This document shows, piece after piece, positions 34,901 to 46,900 of a stretch of DNA of 64,000 nucleotides. Below the pieces are notes generated by a model. It was given only the letters and a program-made list of their open reading frames with translations, did no database searches and was not told the DNA's origin. Both the position numbers and the translations under genes were made by a program. The stretch is from Siderastrea radians (lineage: Eukaryota; Cnidaria; Anthozoa; Scleractinia; Rhizangiidae), in assembly GCA_964017195.1 (NCBI GenBank), contig OZ024898.1, forward strand, positions 16,353,475-16,417,474, given 5' to 3'. How positions within the stretch are numbered: position 1 is the first letter of the stretch; each line of letters starts with the position of its first letter.

Positions 34901-37900
34901 CATTCATTGCCGTGCTGTCCTTAATCGCCCGAAAAGGATCTGGTGTGCGTTTCTAGAAAGCCCCCGAAAACATTTCGGTCCCGAAAAGCCATTGGTGAAA
35001 ACACGAGCTACTCATTCTACAAAGCTGTTATTTTAACACAGCAAACTTTCATGTTTAGAAGCTTGTTTGTTAACAAATATAACGATTATTGGCCTGAAAT
35101 TGAGCTAAAAAATTTGGGGGCTTCTGAGAAACGTGCGCCAGGCTTCTTTTGCCAATTATGACGTCATTACGTCTAAAGGCTAAAGGTGCTTTTGAAGTGG
35201 GTTGAGATTTTGCAAATCATGTTTAGGTGAGGACGATCGGATGAATGTGGCTTGGGTTACACACTAAGATCAATTTTCTCTAGCTAAATAGAAGAAAAAT
35301 GTATCCTTCCAATGGTCCACTGTTTCTTGTTGAAAATGTGCCTTTTCCTGAAGTGTTCTGCCTAAATTTTTCTATCACAAGGAATGTATGCAAAATGGCA
35401 AAAAGAAAAAACTGAGAGTAAAGCAACAGGACCGAGTGCGAAAATTGAAAAGTTGTTCAGGTTGCAAAATTCTGAACTTTGCGCGTGCCTAAAATCAAAC
35501 TCTTGAGAAATGGCCCTTACCGTGTGGCACTAAATTTTTGCTAGCCTGAGAAAACAGCCGCCGTTTCGTGAGGTCGCCACTTGAGCCCTCGCAAAACAAC
35601 GTGCTTCTGATTGGTTGAAACGCGAGGAATTTCGTTCGAACCAATCAGAAGCACTATCTAGATCTGGGGAGTGACGCGTCATCAGTATAGAATTTCTGCG
35701 CTCATTACTCAGACGTCGTTTTGCGAGGGCTCAAGTGGCGACCTCGCGAAACGTCGGCTGTTTTCTCAGGCTAATTTTTTGTGGGTTCTAATTTTTGCGA
35801 TTTTTGCGGTTCGTTTCGCGATCTGCAAAAAAAAGCGTTCTCGTAAAATACAATTACTGCAATTTTCTTTCCGCAAAAATTTACTCCTGTAGAAGTTATA
35901 TTTAAAAAATACTGGTTTGGAGGAGAAAATGCTATAGATAACTCGGTGGATAATACATCAAGTGGCACTCTATAAGTTATTGTCGATCCATTGTAATGGA
36001 GTGACAATGATTAATCTGTTTTACATTCGCCTGTTGTTTTATCTGTTTTTTTCTTTTGCATGTACGTGTACTCAAACAAAAAACAAAAATGTTATCAGTT
36101 ATATTTGAACGTGACTTCCAGAAAATTGCAAAAATTAATTCCCAGCAAGAAAAACTAGTCTTTTCCAATCGCAAAATTAGTTCCCCCAAACCACAAAAAA
36201 TCGTCAATCCACAAAATTAAACTCCTGCAAAGATTTAGTGCCACACGGTATTTAAACGAAACACTATCTATGTTGCAATTTTCAAGCGAGATGGCTACGG
36301 TTCCAGCATTGGGAACGACGTTCAGACACGTGAACTTTGTGTTGCCCCATAATCGACAGAGATCAGCCACCTTGGACGAACTGTGTGGAAGTTTGGTGAA
36401 TTAAATTAAACAACAAGAAGAGCGACAACATAATTTGCCTAGTAAAGATCAGACCTATTTGCAAGTGATTTATTACATATTACAAGAAGAGCGACAACAT
36501 AATTTGCCTAGTAAAGATCAGACCTATTTGCAAGTGATTTATTACATGTATATTGATTTCCTTATTTTTGTCGGTTAAATAAATAAAAGACTGATCGATG
36601 CTTGTGTCTTTTTCTAGGTGGCACTCGGGTTAAAAAGTAAAGAGCAAATGAAGCCCTAATTTCATATGTAGAAAAATACCTATAGGACAAAGCAAGACAC
36701 CAAAACTAATAATATAACACTTCTAAAAATTTAAAATGTCAATGGAAGATTGCCCCCCCCCCCGCCCCTCCCCCTCAAAAAAAATGAAGAGAAAACCCCA
36801 AAATACCTCAATCTAGAATCTGTGACCCCAAAATCCCACACGCCTTCTCGTCACTCAACAACCCAAGTCCCCCAGGTGGTGGGGAAGCGTAACTGGCCTT
36901 ATTGCGCCCCCAGATATTTACACCAGCTCTCATACTTTGTTTTGCATTTGTTGTGTTTTTTATGACAAATAGTGGTCTTATTTCATTATTTCCAATGTAC
37001 TTTCCCCCCAAAAAACCATAATTATGCATTGATACCCTTTCATTTTAGCCCTTGGCAATTTATCTATGTTAGTAAGAAAATATGATCGCTTTCTGCGCGC
37101 ATTGCGTGGCTTTTTTAAGAAAAAAAATGAAGAGCAGAAATTCCCTTTTGTTACTTGGAAGTAAAGTTTTTTCCGAATACCTCTCGGAGTGAATGAAGGA
37201 TTTTGTTACGATTTGGTTACGCATACCGTGTTTCAAACAATCTAAAATTTGGATTGTCGACTACGGACAACGGACTCATGGTCCTCGAATGGTGATAAAA
37301 CTTTTACTAAGGTATAAAAATAAAAGAAGAAATGGAAGTAAGTGTGGAGTACTTTACAAATGGCTATAAAACTAGGAACTTAAGATTTCAGATGAATAAG
37401 TAGCTCTCGTCATTGGTGTTGTTTACCTTCCAGTCCGTATGAACGGGCCCTTCTGATTGGTTAGATTTTTATAGCCGCAAGAAATGTACGTGAGAGACAA
37501 ATTGTTTACTGCACGAATCTCCAAACAAAGAGTGTCGCATATCGTTCTTAGTTAGTAATTTCAAGAGGTTTTCTGGTATGAGTTTCGTTTTTTTTTTTTA
37601 GCCAATGACGTCACGTTAGTGACGTCATATGGCTACTGTCAGAGCCTAAAAATCAACGATAGACGACAGTGTCGTGTCTGTCTTACGATTTGTGAGGCTG
37701 GGGGGATATTCTGTGAGACGATGGGTAGGGATGTGCACCGGGACACTGAAACTCTTACCTTATCAGCGGCACAAACCCGTACAGCTAATGTTATGGGAGT
37801 AAGACCCCGGACGTTTGTGTACGTGAGGTCTGGCAGGATTTCATTCGCGTTGTAGTCCTGTGTTTACTTAGCTGAAGTATAAATTTCCACAGCAGCAAAT

Positions 37901-40900
37901 ACAAGACGGACTTGCCAATGTGAGATGTTGTATGAACAGAACGTGGAAATTAACGTTACATCGATCCCTAATTAACAGTGAAAGGAACAATATTTAAAGC
38001 CCAAGTTTCTAACGATAGTGAAAAGACTAGAGTAAAACAGCATAAAAGTTTTCGGGATTATCTCTCGGTAACAGCGAATCTAAAATTTGCAGTGTCATTT
38101 TTGAGTGCGTGTTATAAAACATGAAACCCATTAAAACTAAACCGGAAATTGCGCGGCTTGTTGCTAGCTATTCTTAAAACTGAAAAAGTTGAATGAAACT
38201 AGTATTAAAATTCAAGTCACAGTGGTGATCAAGGAATTAGAGGATGGATGTAGTAAAATCTTAACAAGATACTAAACGTTATTTCGGGGTTATTCATAGC
38301 TCAAAGTGTAAAGCGTATGTTGAGCAAATTTGCATAGTTGACAGCTTTAATTTCAGCCTTATAAGGAATGTAATGCAACACTTAAAACATCTCGAACCGA
38401 CCGAAACAGTACCGAAAGATTAACAACAACATATCTGACAAAGCATTCTAATAGAGACCTGTTGGATCCACTGGAAAGCGAGCTGAATTTGAACATTTTC
38501 GTACTGTTCGAAGGCAAAGCAAACGAAATTTATTCGGCTGTAGGTTGAGACTCAAAATAAACACGTGAGCTAAAAATGACTTTGTACCGTGGGAAAGTTA
38601 CAAATGTAAACATACTTTGGTCGATTTGTGAAGCAAAAAGACGAAAATTATTATAGCCGACTTGATTACAAAGCAAGCAACTTCAATTAACAGGGGAAAT
38701 AAATATAGTTGCAAAACTATTTCAGTCGTGTTTATAAACGCTAGTTCAAACCGATTTCGAACGAAAATATTGTGGATACAAGAAACGCCGTTTGATGGCA
38801 GACTCCTGTTTTGACAATACAATGTACTAAGAACGTAAGTGGTTGACTGAAACGTCTGAAACCTTACAAATTAAACAAAGTAAAGCGAGACGCGTGTCAC
38901 GCAAATCACACAGAGCGTCAAAACGGCACCATTTAGAAAGTTGACCGTTTATGAGCACTGAAAAGTAGTGGATATTCGCCGGTAGAAGTAAGAAATTAAA
39001 AGGTTCAACTGCAAGTTGCATTTATTTCTGAAGCAAAATTGTTAACTTTCCACTGATCTTTGCCTAAATTATGTATGCAATATTTTTCGACGGTGAGTTT
39101 AAGTTTAAGTTTCTTGTTTTTGTCTGTGTTCTTTGAAGAACCGTGAAACAAAGGGCTTTCTTCGGTTTTTTTTACTCCGCGTAGTCACGCTGCTGAATCA
39201 TTACCAGGTTTTATAGTGGATAACCACAAGATCTTTTTGGTGGTGGGGGGGGGGGGGGGCTGATGGGTTAGGGTGGGACTTACCGGAGGTGTAAAGTCCC
39301 ATAGGTTGTCAGGATAAATTTCACCATATTGTGAAACAAAAACAGTCATTGGCTCTGCGCGCGTTGCGTGCCTATGTTTAACATAGCTTGCCACAGCTTT
39401 CAGAATGCGTACCTCTTCGATCTTATGAATATAACGACTTGGTTTAGGTCCAAGTATTCAAGCTATCAAGATCAACATGCCTGTGCACCAACCAAAGCCC
39501 ACTAAAGCAGAACAAGTCTTTTCGAGGGATGTATCAGCCCATTTACAGGGAAAGCGAGCCCCTTCTCAGCATTCTGTACCTCTTATAGAGGCGATGAACG
39601 AGCCCCTGTTATGGGAAAATCCAGCCTCTTCGGAGGATATATGTGGGGGTGGGAGGGAGGACATTTAAAATGTCAATCTTGGTCATGTTGAGATTGACAA
39701 ATGACACAGTACCTTGAGCCTCCCAAAGCAACCACCTGGGCTGTGACAAAAATGTACAAAAAGTTGATCCCGTACGAACGGTGATCGCTTACAACCGGCC
39801 TCAATTGAGTTCTTACTCTTACCATAATGGAATGAGGAGTGGTCTTTTTCGCATGCACATTTCCCAATTTTTCTGCAAAGACATGCGCCCTAATGCGTGC
39901 CTATATTATGAGTATACCTCACTGCTCAAGCACTAAGAGACTGTCTTTATTTTGAAAATGCTGTCTAAAATCATGGCTGGATTAGCCTCATGCACAGATG
40001 TCTCTTGCCTGTGTAGGAATCAGTGGGTTTGTAAAACTATTTTAAAATGTAATGCTGTGGAGCACTTTCGTTAGTAAACTTGAATGATAATTTGTTTAGG
40101 TAAACGTGCCCATTGGTAACAAATGTTTTCAGTTGTTTCGGGTGTGACCCCTTCATCAGTGGATTAAATCCGTTGCAATCATTCAAGATTTGTAAAACTA
40201 TTTGTTTTTCTGAATTGGCAGTGAATATGGTGAGACATGGCATCAAGCTGGTTGCTTTGGAAACAAGCAAAATGTTTTTGATGACTTTCAGCACGCGGCA
40301 ATATACCTTACACAGCAAAAATACACATCACCAGCTAAGTACGTTTTACAGCCTTAAGAAAGTAGAAGGAGCATTTTAGTTGAATACAAATGCACAAATG
40401 GCCTCACAGAATGACGTGAACTTTAATATTTAGTTCACAGTCCTCTTTTACGATTCATCCCCTTTTGATCACATATTTCACATAGGTAATCAAACTATTT
40501 GTATATTATTAGATAATGCATATTGTTTGTCTGTGTTAACCAACAAACAAGCCATGATCCAACGAATAACTGAAGCCAAACAGGTTACATTTGCTGCCAG
40601 TGAGAATCGCGGGAAACCCATGTAAGACAGGCTTAGGTTGCATAATTACTTTTGAAGTCGTGGGTCGAAATTTGGTACAAACGTAGATGTTGCTTCAGTT
40701 AAAGCATCAATTTATGCCTACCGTTTTTCTGTGTTTACTTACTGGACAGGATAACCGTCTGTGGTGGATCTAATGGTGGTCTTTTGGTGGGTGCTTGTAT
40801 AAATCAAAGACCGGATCTGTTTGGCTGTGCCATCTCACAAGTGCCGTAAGTGTATCCTTTCTCTTTTTCCATTAAGCTATTAGCAAAACTGTAGACAATG

Positions 40901-43900
40901 CGTGAATGGACATGCCTTGTGCGGCTGATACAATTTCAAATTTCAAAATGCATCGTGGCACCCATGATTATTACGCTGATCCCTGAAATGCACTTCCCCC
41001 AAGCAGGTCTACTCCATTTTAGTATCCACTAATCTTCTAGTAATAATAAAATCTCATTACACTGTAACTCCTTGAAGAGGAATCTGGTGTAGATAGTAAG
41101 AAGCGAAAAGGTGTTACAGTTGGGCAGTTTGTACTTTAAATAATAATCTTCCGGTTTCTAGTTATCGGCTTACTTTTGTGCCCCGTGCAAAGAAACTGAT
41201 GGTATTCACCGTAAGACAAAGTGATATCTAAAAAGAAAGAGCTCTGTCTGCTGGCGTAGTGTGTGCGTAGTTAGAATTTCTCAGAGGTTCACAAGAGAAG
41301 GGTGTCGTTAATGACTGATAATGACCATATTCATAATGATCATGATCATATCAATCTGATTGGAGGAAACAAGCCCAAGAAATTAGCTTGGAAGACATCA
41401 ACGAAAATATTGAAGCAGTAGCTAAACAAAATAGTGCAAAGGTTTTAGCTAAAGCGTGAAAGGTAAATCACCTGACCACCTTTAGCCTCCAACGCAGACA
41501 TTCTTTGGACTCGGACGAATGTATTGTGTGACGAGCTCCAAGGACGACTGCGTTGGAGGCTAAACCACCTTTCACGAAGAAAAACACTGTGTGAAGACTA
41601 CTGGATACTTTGGTTAAAGAAAATAGACAACAACACCGTAGGCTCGATTTCCGCCGCTCTCTCGAGTCCGGTCTTTGTTGTATGAACACCTCAATCGTGA
41701 TTACAAGATGTTTTCGCCGCTTATTTTGGTGAACTTGAAGTTCTTGTCATTAAAGATGTGTTTATTGTTCATCGTGGTGTAAGATAGGTAAGATGAACGT
41801 TTATTCGTTTGTCTCACGATGGAATCGCTTTGACTTGTTGATCGCGACGTTTCGACTGCAATACTGCTAGTCTTCATCAGGCGATGAGGTCAATTGTTTA
41901 CGTGTCGCTATTTGTAGCATGATGGTTCGCTGCTATTGGTGCATTTCGATCCTCATTATTATTCCGACTATTAGATGTTGTTCCCTCACAGGTCCGCTTT
42001 GTGGTTGGTCGGCTGTTGTGCTGTCTGATCGTAGGTATCCAAGCTTCTGGAATTTCGATTCCACTATCTCTATTGATGTTATTAGGATGAAGTCTTATAT
42101 GGATAGCCTCTTTGACCCTAAGTGTGTACCAGTGAGGGTCACGATCAATAAACTTAACTTCTTTCCAAATAGGAAGATGCCCCGTTTTGTTAGCGTGCTC
42201 CGAAACAGTGGAGGTTTGGGTACGAGCAAGCCGTATATCTCTGTCGTGTTCTTTTATCCTGTCTTGCATCGCTCTCCCTGTTTCCCCGATGTATACTTTG
42301 CCTATGAAGTCTTATATGGATAGCCTCTTTGACCCTACGTGTGTACCAGTGAGGGTCACGATCAATAAGCTTAACTTCTTTCCAAATAGTTCTTGATGAA
42401 AAAGCAGTTTTCATCAACTTTTGCAGAAATGCCGCCTTCAGCATCTTTAGCGAAATAAGATAGGTTTTTTCCTCTAGCTTTGTCAGTGGTTTTCTTTGAC
42501 TACTCACGGTACTCATCGCGGTATTTAACGTCAATTGCAGTAATCAGAACAGCCTTTGGGTCACGTTCATGACACATTAATTCACAGTGGAGCGAAAGTG
42601 ATGGAAAGAAACATGTAAAAGACTAACTTAACGCTGTCGGTGGTGTTGTGTTAGAGCAGGGACAAAGCATAAATTTCTTAGTGGTTTACGGACAAGAGAA
42701 AATATGCTTTTATTGTGTTTTGGGCGAGTGCAGAAGCCGTGAGTTGCCAAGGCGGGGGTTGTCTGTCATCACAAACGGTTTGGTAATTGAGGACATAAAG
42801 GATAACAAGACTAAAACAGATAAAAATCAAAGGGGCTATGAGCCAACTCGTGAATGGAGGCCGCTTACATTTTTTCCAAAAAGGAAGATGTTATACTGCT
42901 GCGTGTAGCATGACATCTTAACCGATTATTAGAGGAGAGCGGGTTTTTAGTTCTATGAATCGAGGAATAGACCAAGAAATGGAAACAGAAACAGATTTGT
43001 AGCAAAACGTTTTGTGTGTGCCATGTGTGCCGTCCGTTTTGCGTGTGTTTTTGCACACTCAAAAACAACAGATAACTCAACATTGTTGGCTCCCCAAATT
43101 AACTTCTTTTTACACTAGAATAGTTAAATTAATATATTCTGATAAAAAAAAACTATGGTTACCTATGGAGTATTAGGCAGAAAACAACCGTGTAAACGAA
43201 AATTGTTGAAATTTTCCGCAAGTAACTCAACTTAGTTGATGAGAGCCAGTCGTATCAAATATCAACCCGCTTATGCAAATTAGTCTGTTACAAAACATTG
43301 CTTCCTAAACCAAACTATCACTTAAAACAGACAGAACAACCTATAAGAAGCTTTTCCAGCCAAAAGTTTTATTCCAATAAACAATACATTTACTTTTAAA
43401 AAAATATTAAAATATTTCCTGACTCAGAGCGCAATAAAAATTTTTAAAAACTGTTGAAGTGGAAAATTTCGTCCGGACCAACCGAACTTCATCAGCCACG
43501 GTAGAAATGTGAATATTAAGAAGGGTTATATCACTTCATAAGGGTCTCAAGGGGGCTAAAATAGTGTTATAGATGTTAGCTAATTCGAAGCCATTGTCTC
43601 TATTCAAAGAGGGCTTTCGTAACCGGATCTCAATTGCTTCCCTTATGCGGCGTTTGAACGTGTTGCTTTCCGTGGCGATAACTTTTGTTTTGCTGGAATC
43701 CACCGAATGTCCCGTGAGCTGGCAATGTTCGTGAACGGCTGATAGAAGCAAAAAGCGTTCGATTTTCTTGTGTGCATGCACACATCCCACACGTGCATGT
43801 AATTTTGGGAGACACTTCACAAGGTTTCATTGCGACCGGTTTGAAGCGGCTTTGTGAACAAAATTGCACAAATTATAGAAATCTGGATCAAACGATCAGT

Positions 43901-46900
43901 TAAACAATTTTTAAAAAGCAAATCAACATTTAAAAACAAAATTTACCGTACTGTAGCGTTTACCCAGGTCTTGTAAAATCTATTTGAAGTCCGTGGTTCG
44001 GTTTAAATTTGGAGCAAACTTAAGGTGGGCACACACGACTGGTCCCCTGCGACTGGTCCCCTGTAGTGTGTACACGAAGGAAATAGTTGCGGGGACAAGT
44101 CCGTTGAAGAGTTTAAAAAGCTGGCAAATTTAGGGCGCTTTAACTGAAAGTCGCCGAAATGTGGAGACAAAAACTAAAGTGACCCTCAACAGTGAAACCG
44201 AATTACTAGATTAACCACAAACATTAAAATAAATCAACTGCAAACCGGTTCATACCTCGTGCGTTCTATCAGTGTTTGTCATTTGCAATTTGATAACGTT
44301 TTTTCTCCAGTATCCTATATTGCTGGTACAGAAGCGTAAAAAGACAACTGTTCGATCAAGACTCCCAATACAGACAAGTCAATTGGAAAAAAGTAAAAGA
44401 TCCGATGAAATATTTTCATTTGGTCGCAGGAACTTGCCCCATGAACAGTACCCACTAAGGGATCAAGCATAGTTTGTGGGACTAGTCCCCGCGACTGGTC
44501 CCACGAATTCAAACAAGTTTGAATTCGTGAGACTAGTATTTGGTCCCCGCGACTTACAATTTTTGACTAAAATGGGTAGTGCACACGAAGAGACTTGGTC
44601 CCCGGGAATAGTCGCAGGGACCAGTCGCAGGGACTAGTCCCCTCGTGTGTGCCGACCTTTAAGGTTAATCTTTTGCGGATCAAAAGATCTCAGCACGAAA
44701 CGGCTTTTCGTGGCTTCAACAGAGCTTCATGTCCTCTTGTTCGGCGTTCGATTATTCCTCGGGGTGATTCCTTTCCATTTTCAGCTCCAAAATAGAAGCA
44801 TCTTAATTTTAAGAGCAGAAAAGTACAATTTGAAAATCTAGGACCGATCCGCCGCGCGGCGCCATTTTCTTCGTTTGTACAACCCCATACTTGTGACGAC
44901 ACTTGAATAACTTTATATGAGGTATGAAGTTTACTGATGATCGAGTAGACGGTCGTAGACGGTTCGATCATGTAAACTTTATACTTAATATAAGCCACGA
45001 TGTGTGATTGGACGAATAAATTCACGTGACTTCATTCATTCCAATCACTCGTCGTGGCTTATATGAAGTACAAAGTCTACATGATCGAGCGAGCGAGTCC
45101 AAATTCAGCCCTAACTGCAAGAATTCCCCGTCGTACTTCTAAGATGTACCTTGACCTCTTTATCGCTCACTCTTGTCTTGTAACATTACCACGCAATAAA
45201 TGTTTTCTCACATCACTCATCTTGAAGAGTTGAAGACATTTTTGACCTCTTATTACTTTAATCTGTCATTGACCGACAAAGATATTGTCCAATAGTCTAA
45301 TGAATTTACTAATTAGTATATACAAAACCAGGATCTTCTTTACATGGATTTCTTCATTCCGCAGTTCAAATATATGAATTTCATATATTCATAATTTCAT
45401 CTTCATCTTTCCCGGGTATATTACGAACCAATTTAATGACCAGCTCCCAGTTGGCTTGTTAGCTCAATTGGTCAGAGCGCTGCACCGGTATCGCAGAGGT
45501 CAGGGTTCAAATCCCGGCAAGCCTGATTTTTTCAGGCTTTGTTTTCGCAACTGCATACGTTGCGTTAATAACTGCGAGGATCTTCTTTACATTGATTTCT
45601 TCATTCCGCAGTTCAAATATATGAATTTCATATATTCATAATTTCATCTTCATCTTTCCCGGGTATATTACGAACCAATTTAATGACCAGCTCCCAGTTG
45701 GCTTGTTAGCTCAATTGGTCAGAGCGCTGCACCGGTATCGCAGAGGTCAGGGTTCAAATCCCGGCAAGCCTGATTTTTTCAGGCTTTGTTTTCGCAACTG
45801 CATAAGTTGCGTTAATAACTGCGAGGATCTTCTTTACATTGATTTCTTCATTCTGCAGTTCAAATATATGAATTTCATATATTCATAATTTTATCTTCAT
45901 CTTTCCCGGGTATATTACGAACCAATTTAATGACCAGCTCCCAGTTGGCTTGTTAGCTCAATTGGTCAGAGCGCTGCACCGGTATCGCAGAGGTCAGGGT
46001 TCAAATCCCGGCAAGCCTGATTTTTTCAGGCTTTGTTTTCGCAACTGCATACGTTGCGTTAATAACTGCAAGGATCTTCTTTACATTGATTTCTTCATTC
46101 TGCAGTTCAAATATATGAATTTCATATATTCATAATTTTATCTTCATCTTTCCCGGGTATATTACGAACCAATTTAATGACCAGCTCCCAGTTGGCTTGT
46201 TAGCTCAATTGGTCAGAGCGCTGCACCGGTATCGCAGAGGTCAGCGTTCAAATCCCGGCAAGCCTGATTTTTTCAGGCTTTGTTTTCGCAACTGCATAAG
46301 TTGCGTTAATAACTGCGAGGATCTTCTTTACATTGATTTCTTCATTCTGCAGTTCAAATATATGAATTTCATATATTCATAATTTCATCTTCATCTTTCC
46401 CGGGTATATTACGAACCAATTTAATGACCAGCTCCCAGTTGGCTTGTTAACTCAATTGGTCAGAGCGCTGCACCGGTATCGCAGAGGTCAGGGTTCAAAT
46501 CCCGGCAAGCCTGATTTTTTCACTCCTTGTTTTCGCAACTGCATAAGTTGCGTTAATAACTGCGAGGATCTTCTTTACATGGATTTCTTCATTCCGCAGT
46601 TCAAATATATGAATTTCATATATTCATAATTTCATCTTCATCTTTCCCGGGTATATTACGAACCAATTTAATGACCAGCTCCCAGTTGGCTTGTTAGCTC
46701 AATTGGTCAGAGCGCTGCACCGGTATCGCAGAGGTCAGGGTTCAAATCCCGGCAAGCCTGATTTTTTCAGGCTTTGTTTTCGCAACTGCATACGTTGCGT
46801 TAATAACTGCAAGGATCTTCTTTACATTGATTTCTTCATTCCGCAGTTCAAATATATGAATTTCATATATTCATAATTTTAAGCAAGTTTACTTGACTTA

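Larger units (their letters stand above)
45331..46878. repeat. Tandem array of six 247-bp units, each carrying a tRNA-like segment
   Basis: Units repeat exactly every 247 bp. Each consists of a tRNA-like part, then TTTTTTCAGGCTTTGTTTTC, a GCAACTGCATACGTTGCG hairpin, GGATCTTCTTTACAT, and an AAATATATGAATTTCATATA palindrome. The tRNA-like parts start at 45453, 45700, 45947, 46194, 46441 and 46688. Units differ at only a few positions, so the array is young. It shares its family with the SINE pair at 8.5 kb. The [14 protein letters not shown] reading frame seen in every unit is a shadow of the tRNA-like sequence. Confidence 0.97.

Noticed and set aside
45456..46876. Six identical 61-residue frames beginning [15 protein letters not shown]
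   Set aside because: They read through the tRNA-like part of the 247-bp tandem units; the similar frame at 25299..25517 on the minus strand has the same cause.
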